A stretch of 64,000 bases of DNA from DTPU01 sp963827855 (GTDB taxonomy: Bacteria > Planctomycetota > Phycisphaerae > Sedimentisphaerales > Anaerobacaceae). The notes below the pieces were generated by a model that worked only from the letters and a program-made list of their open reading frames with translations, did no database searches and was not told where the DNA came from. Numbering within the stretch: position 1 is the stretch's first letter; the number at the start of each line of letters is the position of its first letter. The translations under genes and the position numbers were made by a program. Where the stretch lies: the NCBI GenBank assembly GCA_963827855.1, contig CAWHBY010000004.1, positions 496,001 through 560,000 on the forward strand, written 5' to 3'. Shown one piece after another: positions 1 to 9,286 of the stretch.

Positions 1-391
1 CCGCGGACCAGTAGTTCCGGTGATGGAAGGTCCTCATCCAGAAGTCCGGCTGCAGACCATAGTCCACGCAGCCCTTGATGGTCTCGAAGTAGTGCCCCCC
101 GATGCCGGCAGGCATATGATGGCTTCGGATCAGATCCAAGGCCTTGCCGATCTGGTCTAGTTGGCCCTCCTTGACGAGGCGGTCGGCAGTCCCGCCGTGT
201 ACGTAGCAGGCGCTGGCCCCATGGTCGATGGACCTCTGGGCCCCCTCCAGCAGATCGTTGCCACCGCAGTCCGAGATGAACTTGATCGTGCCGATGTTCC
301 GCCGCCAGTAGTCGTCGATGACCCTGCACAGGACCTCATGGAACGTTCGGGCTGGTCGTTGTTCCCCGTTTCGTCCTCTTCCTTCTACGTT
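1..391 (-). pseudogene. 5'-truncated TIM-barrel-like hypothetical protein, runs off left edge
   Basis: A minus-strand frame is open from 391 to base 1 and reads as real protein (VIDDYWRR, CYVHGGTADRLV, PAGIGGHYFETIKGC, PDFWMRTFHHRNYWSA). From memory this matches the second half of a planctomycete/verrucomicrobial TIM-barrel-like family of unknown function with the motif (A/H)GG..D and a PDF(Y/W)MKTLHH-type ending. The roughly 100 residues expected before this point are absent: the frame is closed by a TGA at 392-394, has no plausible start, and lies directly after the FAD oxidoreductase stop at 385-387. I infer a deletion or decay junction between about 345 and 391. The distal end is outside the window. 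Confidence 0.5.
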
Positions 392-1844
392 TCAAAGTAG
401 ACCCCCCCGGCGACCAGGGCCTTCCTGAGATCCGCGTAGGCAAGCTCGCGGGTCCCGCAATCCTTGGCCGCACACAGGGCTGCGGCGGTGCCTGCGGCCT
501 GACCTTGGGCCATGCACGAGACCGTGTTGCGCGTGGACATGTGGGCCTCGTGGTCCGAGGTGATCATCATGCCCGCAGCCAGCAGGTTGTCGATGACGCT
601 GACCCGCAGAGCCCTGTAGGGGATGCCATAGGTCCCTCCATTCTTGATCTGCAGGCGGGCGCAGAGTCGTGGAATCCATATACGAATACCTCATCCTCAA
701 AGTGCCTGGCCTCCAGGACGTCCTTCAGGGAGAGGTCGTAGTCGCACTCGATCAGCCTGGCCCGCCGGATGCACAGGGATGGGCTGGTCCTGGCCATGAA
801 GGCCTTCTCGCATCCGGGTACGTACTTGCGGAAGACGTCCACGGCCTTGGCCATGTTCCTGCGGATCTGCAGCTCGGCCTTGGCCACTGCGTCGCGGCGG
901 GTGGGGCTTACTGGCAGTTTCAGGTTGCACTTGACGAACATGAAGTAATTGTCGTGAACCGTGGTCGTGATCATCGCCATGCCGATGGCCCTGGCCGCCT
1001 CGGTCATGCCACCGGGAAGGGAGACGGATTCGCCGCCCAGGCGGATGATCTGGTCAGGCCGGCCATCGCGAAGGCCCTTGCACAACTGCCCGCCTGCGTT
1101 GTGGGACTTCAGGAACTCGTGGTACTTCTCGACGTCCACATTGGCCAGGCCGAAGCTGTTGCAGACCGCGTAGTCGTTGGGCTCGCTGAACCGGGCGCCT
1201 CCGCGGGCGGCCAGGTCGCCATAGCCGGTGCAGTCCACAAAGCATCGGCCACAGATCGCCTCCCTGCCGGACCGGCTCTCCATGATCACGCCCTTGAGGC
1301 GAGAGCCTTCGGCGATGGCGCCCACCAGCAGGGTGTTGAGGGCCATGGTCACACCGGCCTCTTCCAGCATCTCCATTGTCGTGAGCTTGTACATCTCTGT
1401 GTCGATGGCCGTGCACACGGAGTCATAGCCGTATCCCTGTTCCATCTCTGGATATCCGGTCGCCGCCCCAGCCTTGACCAGACGGCCGATGATCTCATCG
1501 GGGATCCCCCGCACGACCTGCCGTTTCTCAACGCCCGGGAAGGCCTTCCACAGGTTGAAGAAGCTGTGCAGGGCAGTCCCGCCCTCCACCACGGTCCCAC
1601 CGGTGTAGCCCTTGGACTCGATGAGCACGGTCTTGGCACCCTGCCGTGCAGCCGCCAGGGCCGCCACCACGCCCGCTGTGCCGCCGCCGGCGACGACCAC
1701 GTCATATTGTCTGACAGGCAGGCTCCTGGCCTGCTCCTCGTAGCGATCGGTTGAGGAAGGCGTGACAGGGTTGTCCTGTCCGAGGCCGACCTCTGCGCCG
1801 AGACCCAACATCAATGCAGTCTTCGAGAACTCTCTACGATTCAT
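385..1844 (-). CDS. Tat-exported FAD-dependent oxidoreductase (one frameshift)
   Basis: The N-terminus has a twin-arginine motif (NRREFSKTA) and hydrophobic stretch, suggesting Tat export. A dinucleotide-binding motif follows at about residues 48-60 (DVVVAGGGTAG), and the body resembles the FAD_oxidored family (VDCTGYGDLAARGGA). The first frame breaks after YGFHDSAP near 656-660. The true C-terminus resumes in the next frame (RLQIKNGGTYGIPYRAL, then NLLAAGMMITSDHEAHMS and NTVSCMAQGQAAGTAAAL) and stops at 385. Adding one C to a CCC run restores 486 residues. It starts 9 nt after the ppk2 stop, so it is probably co-transcribed with ppk2. The substrate is unknown; relatives often sit in polysaccharide or secondary-metabolite loci. 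Confidence 0.8.
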
Positions 1845-1853
1845 GGATGCTCC

Positions 1854-2657
1854 TCACCTCGCTTTGGCCAGCCCCGCGGTTGATTGAGGGAACTTCAGAT
1901 GAAGGTCCTCGATCTCCTCCACCAGGATCTGGGAGATTGCATAGTTGCGGAACCACTTCTTGTTCGCGGGGATGATGAACCAGGGAGCATGGCGTGTGCT
2001 GCACCTGCTGATCGCGGCCTCATAGGCCCGCATGTAGTCATCCCAGTGCTTCCTTTCTTCGAAGTCGGCTGGATCCGTCTTCCAGTGCCGGTCAGGGTCG
2101 TTCAGTCGAGCCTGGAGTCGCTTGAGCTGCTCCTTCTTGCTGATGTGCAGATAGAACTTCAGGATGTGCGTATCGTTCCGGGCGAGAATCTCCTCAAAGG
2201 CGTTGATCTGGTCATATCGCTGCGACCAGACCGACTTGGGGACCAAGCCATGCACTCGAACGATCAGCACGTCTTCGTAGTGTGAGCGGTTGAAGATGCA
2301 GATCTCGCCCCTGCCAGGGGCCGCCTGATGGATACGCCAGAGGAAGTCGTGCGCCAGCTCGTGCTCGCAGGGCGTCTTGAAAGGGACAACCTTGCAGCTC
2401 TGCGGGTTGAGCGGACCCGTCAGGTGCCTGATTGCCCCGTCCTTGCCTCCTGCATCCATGGCCTGCAGCACGACAAGGATGGACCGCCTGTGCTCGGCGT
2501 ACAGGGTGTACTCGAGCTCGGAAAGACGCCTTAGGTTCTTCTCCACCTTCTCCAGGACGGACGCCTTGTCAGCGAAACCTGCTGTGTCGTCGGGGTCCCA
2601 TCGGCTGAGTTGGACCTTGCTGCCGGGGTCAACCCTGAATTGTCTGCTCAGCATCAT
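1854..2657 (-). CDS. ppk2: Polyphosphate kinase 2 family phosphotransferase
   Basis: 267 residues, the usual length for a one-domain PPK2. The Walker A-like motif lies around residues 65-78 (QAMDAGGKDGAIRH) and the Walker B region reads IFNRSHYEDVLIVRVH, followed by the lid region with the conserved HWK and KKWFRN segments. The family transfers phosphate between polyphosphate and nucleotides in the cytoplasm. The length and N-terminal layout resemble the polyphosphate:AMP/ADP phosphotransferase branch, but the nucleotide preference cannot be read from sequence alone. A GGGAG ribosome site precedes the start. The gene is divergent from the HD-CHAD-ppx-ppk1 operon, which supports a polyphosphate role. 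Confidence 0.9.
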   Translation of the reverse strand: MMLSRQFRVDPGSKVQLSRWDPDDTAGFADKASVLEKVEKNLRRLSELEYTLYAEHRRSILVVLQAMDAGGKDGAIRHLTGPLNPQSCKVVPFKTPCEHELAHDFLWRIHQAAPGRGEICIFNRSHYEDVLIVRVHGLVPKSVWSQRYDQINAFEEILARNDTHILKFYLHISKKEQLKRLQARLNDPDRHWKTDPADFEERKHWDDYMRAYEAAISRCSTRHAPWFIIPANKKWFRNYAISQILVEEIEDLHLKFPQSTAGLAKAR

Positions 2658-2948
2658 GATTCTCCCTTTCGCAGAGGGTCGGTTCTAATGGAACACTAAC
2701 AATCATCTAACGCTCCACAAATGACTGTGCAGTATTGATTTGTATAGCTTTGGGCAAGTACATCATAGCCTATGCCAATGAGTGTGTCGAGTCAGGATGA
2801 GGTGATGATCTGCTTGAAACGATGCAGTGGTCAGGAAGACTGAAGCCGACGAAAATAACGCATTCTCTCGTGTTCTGCCGAAATAGAGACTAGTAGAGAC
2901 TGGTGGTAGTCAGTGAAAACGGAAAAAGGCACCTTGAGAGGCACTGAG
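2658..2948. other. Divergent intergenic region of the polyphosphate genes
   Basis: This is a relatively AT-rich gap between the minus-strand ppk2 and the plus-strand HD gene. It must hold both promoters if the two operons are transcribed separately. TTGATT-like and TATAGC/TACATC-like hexamers are present around 2735-2770, but I could not assign a convincing promoter pair. An alternative GTG start for the HD protein lies at 2913. I chose ATG 2949 because GAGAGG sits 7 nt upstream of it. Confidence 0.4.
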
Positions 2949-3578
2949 ATGATCGACACCATCCGCGGAGTCGGCGAAGCATACGGGTTCGAGGCGGGCC
3001 ACGCGGTCCAGGTCATGAGGCTGGCCCTACGCCTTTTTGACGATCTCCAGCCGCTCCATGGGATGGGCAATACCGAGAGGATCTGGCTTCGGGCTGCTGC
3101 CATGCTGCACGACGTGGGTAAGAGCCAGGACCCGAAGAACCATCACAAGGCGGCGCAGGAGATCATCATTGGCTCCCCGAAGTTGCCATTCACGGATGAG
3201 CAACGCGTCATCATCGGGCTGGTCGCTCGATATCATCGCGGTTCGCAGCCTCAGGGCGATCACAAGTACTACCGGGACCTGGATGCCGAAACACAGCTCT
3301 ACGTGAGGAAATTGGCCTCTCTGCTCCGCCTGGCGGATGGACTCGACAAGGGACATCGTGGACTGGTGGAAGGTCTGCGGTGCGACATCCGAAGACGGCG
3401 GGTGCGGATGACGGTCATGAGCCGGGAGCCTCTGAGCACCGATTCGCCGAAGGGAAAGGCAGACCTCTTCGAGGGCGTCTTTCGGAGGAGGGTCGTCCTT
3501 CAGGTGACTGCCAGCGCTCGGGATCGCACCCCTGCCCTTGACTTCAGGCTCACGCGTGTCTATGCTAGCGCCAACTGA
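2949..3578 (+). CDS. HD-domain phosphohydrolase, Ppx C-terminal-domain type
   Basis: 209 residues forming a single HD domain: an early His (GHAVQVMRLALRLFDDL), the HD pair in AAAMLHDVGKS, then NHHKAAQEII, ARYHRGS and LRLADGLDKGH. It aligns along its whole length with the C-terminal domain of the ppx gene at 5307 and with the HD protein at 4681, including the late KGKADLFEGVF segment. It therefore looks like a free-standing copy of the exopolyphosphatase HD module. HD domains are metal-dependent phosphohydrolases; a role on polyphosphate, (p)ppGpp or nucleotides is inferred only from neighbours. It is the first gene of the CHAD-HD-ppx-ppk1 run. Confidence 0.8.
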   Translation: MIDTIRGVGEAYGFEAGHAVQVMRLALRLFDDLQPLHGMGNTERIWLRAAAMLHDVGKSQDPKNHHKAAQEIIIGSPKLPFTDEQRVIIGLVARYHRGSQPQGDHKYYRDLDAETQLYVRKLASLLRLADGLDKGHRGLVEGLRCDIRRRRVRMTVMSREPLSTDSPKGKADLFEGVFRRRVVLQVTASARDRTPALDFRLTRVYASAN

Positions 3579-3676
3579 TCCCGGGAGACGAGAATCCACG
3601 GGCCGCGGGCCGTGGCGGAGAAGGATGGGTGGCCCTCTGTGGCCCCCGTCGTGCTGAACTGAGGTACGCCTTAAAC

Positions 3677-4681
3677 ATGGCTGCCGTCGATCCCAGCTAC
3701 CGATTCCTGGCCTGCCAGTACCTGGCTGAACAGCTCCAGGTACTGATGCGCGAGTCACTCGGCGTCCGGCGCAACGAGGAGATCGAGCCCGTTCACCAGG
3801 CGAGAGTGGCTTCGCGGCGCGTGCGCGCGGCCCTGCGGATGTTCGCCGACTGCTTTGAACCCAAGAAGGTCTCCGGATGGCAGAAGCGGGTGAGGAAGCT
3901 GACCCGAGAGTTGGGCGACGCACGAGACAAAGACGTCCAGATTGAGTTCCTTGAGGAGTCTCTGGGGGCTCTGGATGAGAGAAGCAGAAGGCTGCGGCCG
4001 GGCGTTGAGCGGCTGCTGCTGCGGTGGGGCCAGAGACGCCGCGCCCTGCAGCCGGAGATCGTGGAGATGCTCGATGAATTGGATGAAACGGGCACACTGG
4101 TCGAGATGTATGGCGAGATGGAGAAGGGCCTATTCGTTCTGAGAAGCCACCAGGTCCAGCCAGGCAGTCCGTACGTCTACCAGGTGGCGGCCCAGCATAT
4201 TCGCAGCGCCTGGGACGGTCTGGCGGCCTGCGCGCACTCGCTGGATGATCCCAAGGATATCCACGGCCACCATCAGATGCGGATCTCCGCCAAGAAGCTG
4301 CGATACACGATGGAAATCTGCAGGCCCGCGTACGACGGAGCGCTGGGGGCATTCATCGACGCAGCCAAGCGGATGCAGTCGCTGCTTGGGGACATACACG
4401 ACTGCGACGTCTGGATGGCCGAGATCGACGCGTTCATGGAGCAGGAGCGGTTGGCCACCCTTCAGTATTTTGGGCACGACCGCTCATTTCACCGTCTGAA
4501 GCCCGGGCTGGTGTTGCTCCATGAGGATCGCAAGGCCCACCGCGAGCAGACCTTCGAGGAGATGCTCAAGTACTGGACGGGCCTTGAGGCGAAAGGCCTA
4601 TGGGAGTCGCTGGATCCTGTGTTGCAGGCCCGCATGGGGGCTTCGGGCAAACCCCAGGGAGCCGATGGGGAGGCCGAGTGA
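3677..4681 (+). CDS. CHAD domain protein (polyphosphate-binding)
   Basis: 334 residues. Two repeats of the CHAD helical fold are visible: VHQARVASRRVRAALRMF near residue 40 and HHQMRISAKKLRYTMEIC near residue 200, with the basic and His residues that bind anions. CHAD domains are known to bind inorganic polyphosphate and associate with polyP granules. ATG 3677 was preferred over the upstream GTG 3629 because GAGGTA lies about 11 nt ahead. Its stop overlaps the next start (TGATG at 4679-4683), indicating translational coupling with the HD protein. The usual CYTH partner is not fused here, but a CYTH gene lies at 10304. Confidence 0.88.
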   Translation: MAAVDPSYRFLACQYLAEQLQVLMRESLGVRRNEEIEPVHQARVASRRVRAALRMFADCFEPKKVSGWQKRVRKLTRELGDARDKDVQIEFLEESLGALDERSRRLRPGVERLLLRWGQRRRALQPEIVEMLDELDETGTLVEMYGEMEKGLFVLRSHQVQPGSPYVYQVAAQHIRSAWDGLAACAHSLDDPKDIHGHHQMRISAKKLRYTMEICRPAYDGALGAFIDAAKRMQSLLGDIHDCDVWMAEIDAFMEQERLATLQYFGHDRSFHRLKPGLVLLHEDRKAHREQTFEEMLKYWTGLEAKGLWESLDPVLQARMGASGKPQGADGEAE

Positions 4682-5292
4682 TGTCGCAGCAGCAGGAGTC
4701 CAGAAGAATGGACGCGGTCCTTGCCCTTTCTCAGAGATACGACCACGAGCGGGACCACATGCATCACGTGGCGAAGCTCGCCCTCTCGCTGTTCGATCAG
4801 CTCTGCGGCCTGCACGGTCTAGGGGGGCAGGACAGACTCTGGCTGCAGTATGCCGCCCTGCTGCACGATATCGGCTGGATTGAGGGCCGGCAGGGACACC
4901 ACAAGGCAACGCTGCGGCTGATCATGGAGGATCCCGGTCTCCCCTTTGAGCCTCGTGAACGGGCCATGGTGGGTCTGATTGCCCGCTACCACCGCAAGGG
5001 ATTGCCCAAGGACGGACACCCCTACTTCTGCGATCTGAGCCCTGGCGATCAGCGCCGGGTGAGGGTGCTGGCAGGGATTCTGAGGGTGGCAGACGGCCTG
5101 GACGACGGCCATTCTGGCGCCATCCGAGGTGTCGCCTGTACGCCGTCCAGTGAGGAGGTCGTTGTGGAGTGCCATGCCGCCGGACCTGCCGACGCCGAGA
5201 TCGCAGCCGCCAAGGCAAAGGCCGATCTGCTGGAGAGTGTCTTTGGCCGGCGCTGCGTGGTCAAGCTCTCTGCGGAGATGGACGGTCTTTGA
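4681..5292 (+). CDS. Second HD-domain phosphohydrolase, Ppx C-terminal-domain type
   Basis: 203 residues. HD-domain landmarks are DHMHHVAKLALSLFDQL, AALLHDIGW, GHHKATLRLI, IARYHRKG and LRVADGLDDGHSG. It ends with the AKADLLESVFGR segment shared with the HD protein at 2949 and with the HD domain of ppx at 5307. The start overlaps the CHAD stop by one base, and the next gene begins 14 nt downstream, so it sits inside one polycistronic unit. Two free copies plus one fused copy of the same module suggest duplication around polyphosphate metabolism. The substrate is not known. Confidence 0.8.
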   Translation: MSQQQESRRMDAVLALSQRYDHERDHMHHVAKLALSLFDQLCGLHGLGGQDRLWLQYAALLHDIGWIEGRQGHHKATLRLIMEDPGLPFEPRERAMVGLIARYHRKGLPKDGHPYFCDLSPGDQRRVRVLAGILRVADGLDDGHSGAIRGVACTPSSEEVVVECHAAGPADAEIAAAKAKADLLESVFGRRCVVKLSAEMDGL

Positions 5293-5306
5293 GGGAGTGT
5301 GACGCT

Positions 5307-6872
5307 ATGCCCAAATCGGATGAAATCAAGCCCGTCCCGGCAGTTCCAGAGATCCTGGCGGTGATCGACATAGGCTCAAACACCGTCCGGATGGTGATCG
5401 CCCAGCTCCTTCCGGATGGCTCGATCGAGGTGCTTGAGAGACTGCAGCGAGCCGTGCGCCTGGGCCAGGACACGTTCGGCAGCGGCCAGCTCCGCGGTGA
5501 GACCATGCGAAGCGCTATCTCCATCCTTCGGGATTACCGCCGCGTGATGAGTACCTACGGCGTCGGGCGCATGAGGGCCGTGGCGACCTCAGCCGTACGC
5601 GAGGCCTCGAACGCAGACACGTTCATAGACCGCATCCTGACGGCCACGGGGATCGAGGTCTCGGTCATCAGCGTGGCGGAAGAAGGCCGCCTCACCGTGT
5701 CCGCACTGCGGCGAACGGTGAGCGAGACGTTCCTCAAGCAGGGAGACGTCCTGGTCGTGGAAGTCGGCGGCGGCAGCACGATCATCAACCTCCTTCACTG
5801 CGGCGAGATCGTCGGCTCACACAACCTGCCCACAGGGTCGGTCCGGATGCAGGAGAGGCTCTCCACTCGCACCGAGAGTGCCAGCCAGGCCACCAGGCTG
5901 CTGCGGAGGCAAGTCTCCAGCTCGATCACGACCGTCAAGGGCACCCTTCCGCTCAAGAACGTGCAAGCCTTTGTGGCGGTGGGCGGAGACGCCCGCTGGG
6001 CGGCAACCCGGGTCGGCAAGCCCATGGACGGGGGAGGCCTTCAGGTCGTGGCCCGTGAGGCCCTGGACGCTCTGGTCGCGGCGTGCGGCGTCCTGACGGC
6101 GGATGAACTGGCTCGAACGCATCGCCTCCCGTTCGTCGAGGCGGAGACCCTCACCCCGGCGCTGCTGGTCTACCAACTGCTGCTCAAGGCGACGGGATCA
6201 GCGGAGATGGTCGTGACGGAGGTGTCCATGCGGGACGGGCTCCTCTGGGAACTCGGGGACTGGGCCGGGGGACGCGAGACCGCACGCCTACACAGCGAGA
6301 CCATCCAGTCTGCGCAGGCCGTGGCCCAGAAGTACTGCGCGGACCTGGCCCACGCGCAGCACACGCGCAGGCTGGCGGCGAGGCTCTTCGATGAGCTGGC
6401 GCCTGAGCATCGTCTGGGCGATCGTCACCGTCTCCTCCTGGAAGTAGCCGCCCTGCTCCACGAGATCGGGGCCTTCGTGTCCATCAGGGCTCACCACAAA
6501 CACACGTGCTACCTGATTGCGCATTCCGAGATCCTTGGGCTGACCCAGGAGGAACTCGTCATGGTCGCCAACGTCGCCAGGTACCATCGCCAGAGTCGTC
6601 CCAAGGCCTCGCACGCCGACTACGTGAATCTGTCGCGGGAGGCCCGCCTGGTGGTCAACAAGCTGGCCGCCATCTTGAGGCTGGCCGACGCCCTGGACGT
6701 CGGCCGGACGCAGGCGATCCAGGACCTCCGGTGCCGCATCGACAACAATGGCTTCGTCATCTCGGTGTCGGCCGGCCTGGACCTGATTCTCGAGCGGCGG
6801 TCTCTGAGCGAGAAGGCGGACATGTTCCAGGATACCTACGGCCTTGACGTGCACCTGGAAGAGGTGGGTTGA
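5307..6872 (+). CDS. ppx: Exopolyphosphatase / GppA-type phosphatase with C-terminal HD-like domain
   Basis: 521 residues, the usual Ppx length. The actin-like ATPase fold shows the phosphate-1 motif VIDIGSNTVRMV (residues about 19-30) and phosphate-2 motif VEVGGGSTIIN, followed by TEVSMRDGLLWEL. From about residue 340 an HD-type domain follows (AHAQHTRRLAARLF, AALLHEIGAF, AHHKHTCYLI, ARYHRQS, LRLADALDVG). The signature Asp of the HD pair is Glu here (HE near residue 385), so the metal site may be altered. The enzyme hydrolyses terminal phosphate of polyphosphate and/or pppGpp. AGGGAG precedes ATG 5307. Directly followed by ppk1. Confidence 0.9.
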   Translation: MPKSDEIKPVPAVPEILAVIDIGSNTVRMVIAQLLPDGSIEVLERLQRAVRLGQDTFGSGQLRGETMRSAISILRDYRRVMSTYGVGRMRAVATSAVREASNADTFIDRILTATGIEVSVISVAEEGRLTVSALRRTVSETFLKQGDVLVVEVGGGSTIINLLHCGEIVGSHNLPTGSVRMQERLSTRTESASQATRLLRRQVSSSITTVKGTLPLKNVQAFVAVGGDARWAATRVGKPMDGGGLQVVAREALDALVAACGVLTADELARTHRLPFVEAETLTPALLVYQLLLKATGSAEMVVTEVSMRDGLLWELGDWAGGRETARLHSETIQSAQAVAQKYCADLAHAQHTRRLAARLFDELAPEHRLGDRHRLLLEVAALLHEIGAFVSIRAHHKHTCYLIAHSEILGLTQEELVMVANVARYHRQSRPKASHADYVNLSREARLVVNKLAAILRLADALDVGRTQAIQDLRCRIDNNGFVISVSAGLDLILERRSLSEKADMFQDTYGLDVHLEEVG

Positions 6873-6874
6873 CC

Positions 6875-9093
6875 ATGGCCAAGAACAAATCGGAATCCAC
6901 GGGCCTGTTCATCAATCGCGAGTTGAGTTGGCTGGAGTTCAACGATCGGGTCCTTCAGGAGGGAAGATGCGAGCAGTTGCCGCTCTCCGAACGCCTGAAG
7001 TTCCTGTCCATCGTCAGCTCGAACCTGGACGAGTACTTCATGATCCGCGTGGCCGGTCTGATGCAGCGGAAGGCGGCGGGCGTGAGAAAGCGGGATGCCA
7101 GTGGGTTGACGACCTCCCAGCAGCTCTTCCTGATCGCAGGCAAGGTCCAGCGCATGGTCAGCCAGCAGACCGAGGCGATTGCCGACGTGTTGAGCCGGCT
7201 GGCGGAGCATGGCCTATCTCTGGTCCGGCGGGCCGATTGGACGCCCCTGCAGCGTCAGTCCCTGGCCAAGTTCTTTGCGGCGCAGGTCCTGCCGGTCCTG
7301 ACCCCCCTGGCTGTCGAAGAGCTGAGCGCGCCACCGGTGCTGCCCGGGCTGCAGTTGTTTGTCGCCCTGCTGGTAGGTGCATCGGGGCCCAGTCGGTTCT
7401 GGTCAGCGGCCTCGGCCGTGGCCGCTGAGGGAGCCGCATCCGAGGCTTCCCACAAGGCCGGTCCTCCTGTCGCCAAACCCCAGCAATTGGTCGTGATCCC
7501 CGTGCCGGCCGGGTTCAGCCGTTTCGTCAATGTCCCCTCTGATACGGGCCTGGTCCTGACGCCCCTTGAAGAGGTGATCCTGGACAATGCCAAGACCCTC
7601 GTCGGCGATCGCGAGATCCGCGGGCACGCGGTTTTTCGCATCACCCGGGACGCGGACGTGACGGTCCAGGACGACGAGGCCGCCGACCTCCTCAGTGCGA
7701 TCCAAGATGCCGTGGTGTCACGCCGCCGCCGCAGTGCGGTGAGGCTGGAGATCATCGCCCAGCCGCACCCCCACATACTGGCTTGGCTGGCCAAGACGCT
7801 GGAGCTGAAGGCCGATTCTGTCTACGAGATCGGCGGCCTGCTGGATGCGCGGAGCCTCATGCAGATCGCGGATATGTCGCCCCTGCAGGGACTCAGGGTG
7901 CCCGAATGGCCGCCGCAGACGCCCCGCGACCTGCTCGCCGAGGAGGATCTGTGGCAGGCGATCCGGGATCATGATGTGCTCCTCTTCCATCCGTACGAGA
8001 GGTTTGACCCCGTCATTCGGATGGTCTCGCAGGCAGCGGACGACCCCGATGTCCTGGCCATCAAGCAGACGCTCTATCGCCCCACGGCCGAGTCGCCGAT
8101 CGTTCAGAGTCTGGCCCGAGCCGCCGAAAGCGGGAAGGAAGTCACCGTGCTGGTGGAGTTGCGGGCGAGGTTCGACGAGGCCAAGAACGTCCATTGGGCC
8201 CGCCGTCTCGAGGACGCGGGCTGCCACGTCGTCTACGGGATCGCAGGCTTCAAGACCCACGCCAAGGCCCTCCTCGTCATCCGCCGGGAAGGCGGCCGGA
8301 TACGCCGGTACGTCCATCTGCCCACGGGAAACTACAACGAGAAGACCGCCGGGCAGTACTCGGATCTGGGACTGATGACCTGCGACGACGAGCTGGCCTC
8401 GGACGTCGCGGCGTTCTTCAACCTGCTGACGGGACTGTCCGAGGCCGTGACCTGGCGACACCTGGTGATCGCGCCGATGGACCTCCGCAACCGGTTCGAG
8501 AACTGGATCGAGCGAGAGATCCAGGTCTCGACGCCCGATCGGCCGGGCCTGATCATGGCCAAGCTCAACGCCCTCGAAGACAAGGGCATCTGCAAGGCCC
8601 TCTGCAGGGCGAGTCAGGCGGGGGTCAGGATCCTGCTCAACGTCCGCGGCATCTGCTGCCTGCGCCCGGAGTCAAGGGACTCTCAGAGACGATTCACGTC
8701 CGCTCTATCGTGGACCGCTTCCTCGAACACGCCCGGATCTACTGCTTTGGCAACGGCGGCCACGAGGAGATCTACCTGGGCAGCGCCGACTGGATGAAGC
8801 GCAACCTGGACCACCGGCTGGAGATCCTCTTCCCGGTCCGCGATCCCGCCGTTCGCCGTCGCGTGTTGAAGATCCTTGAAGTCTACTTTGTGGACAACGT
8901 CAAGGCCCGAGAGCTGCGGCCGGACGGGAAGTATGCGCCCGTTGCCCAGGACGGAGATCCGGTGCGGGCACAGGAAACGTTCTACAGGGAGGCCGTGGCG
9001 GCGGTCCGCTCCGCCTCTCGCACCACCTATCGCCCCCTGACAAGCGCAAAGTCCAATGGAGCCGACACGACCCGCCAACCCGGATTGACCTAG
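6875..9093 (+). CDS. ppk1: Polyphosphate kinase 1 (one frameshift)
   Basis: Catalyses reversible transfer of the ATP gamma-phosphate to polyphosphate. Motifs: FINRELSWLEFNDRV at the N-terminus, the autophosphorylated-His region VHLPTGNYNEKTAG, and the second catalytic region GHEEIYLGSADWMKRNLDHR. The last motif is in a different frame. The first frame fails after NVRGICCLRP at about 8665-8668, where a CCC run appears to have lost one C, and continues as GVKGLSETIHVRSIVDRF to the stop at 9091. With the base restored the protein is about 739 residues, normal for PPK1. ATG 6875 follows the ppx stop by 2 nt. The stop codon abuts a repeat element. Confidence 0.9.
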
Positions 9094-9222
9094 CCCGCAT
9101 TTCTCACAAGCCTTCGGTTCTGAACGGTCTGTCACAGGTGCATTGGCCTTCTAGACGAGCCAAGTTAAGCCCACAGCCTCACTTTCGCTTCGACCGCCCG
9201 AAGCCTTGTGAGAAATCCGGGA
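9093..9222. repeat. MITE-like repeat family A, copy 1
   Basis: The ends are near-perfect inverted repeats: CCCGCATTTCTCACAAG at the left and CTTGTGAGAAATCCGGG at the right. The interior includes CCACAGCCTCAC. A second copy with the same ends and the same interior block lies at 51736-51849. No ORF is carried. Both copies sit exactly at the 3' end of a gene, and the paired ends could fold as a long hairpin that may act as a terminator. Confidence 0.75.
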
Positions 9223-9286
9223 AAGCCCAAGTTACGCAGTTGCGCGGGCAAAGAGCGGTTCTTGATAGCGATGGAGATCCTAGTGA

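Noticed and set aside
669..1754. 361-codon plus-strand ORF opposite the FAD oxidoreductase
   Set aside because: Antisense shadow of a GC-rich gene; the minus strand carries recognisable FAD motifs and a Tat signal.
8660..8672. Programmed ribosomal frameshift in ppk1
   Set aside because: No slippery heptamer or downstream structure typical of programmed shifting is visible; a homopolymer indel explains it more simply.
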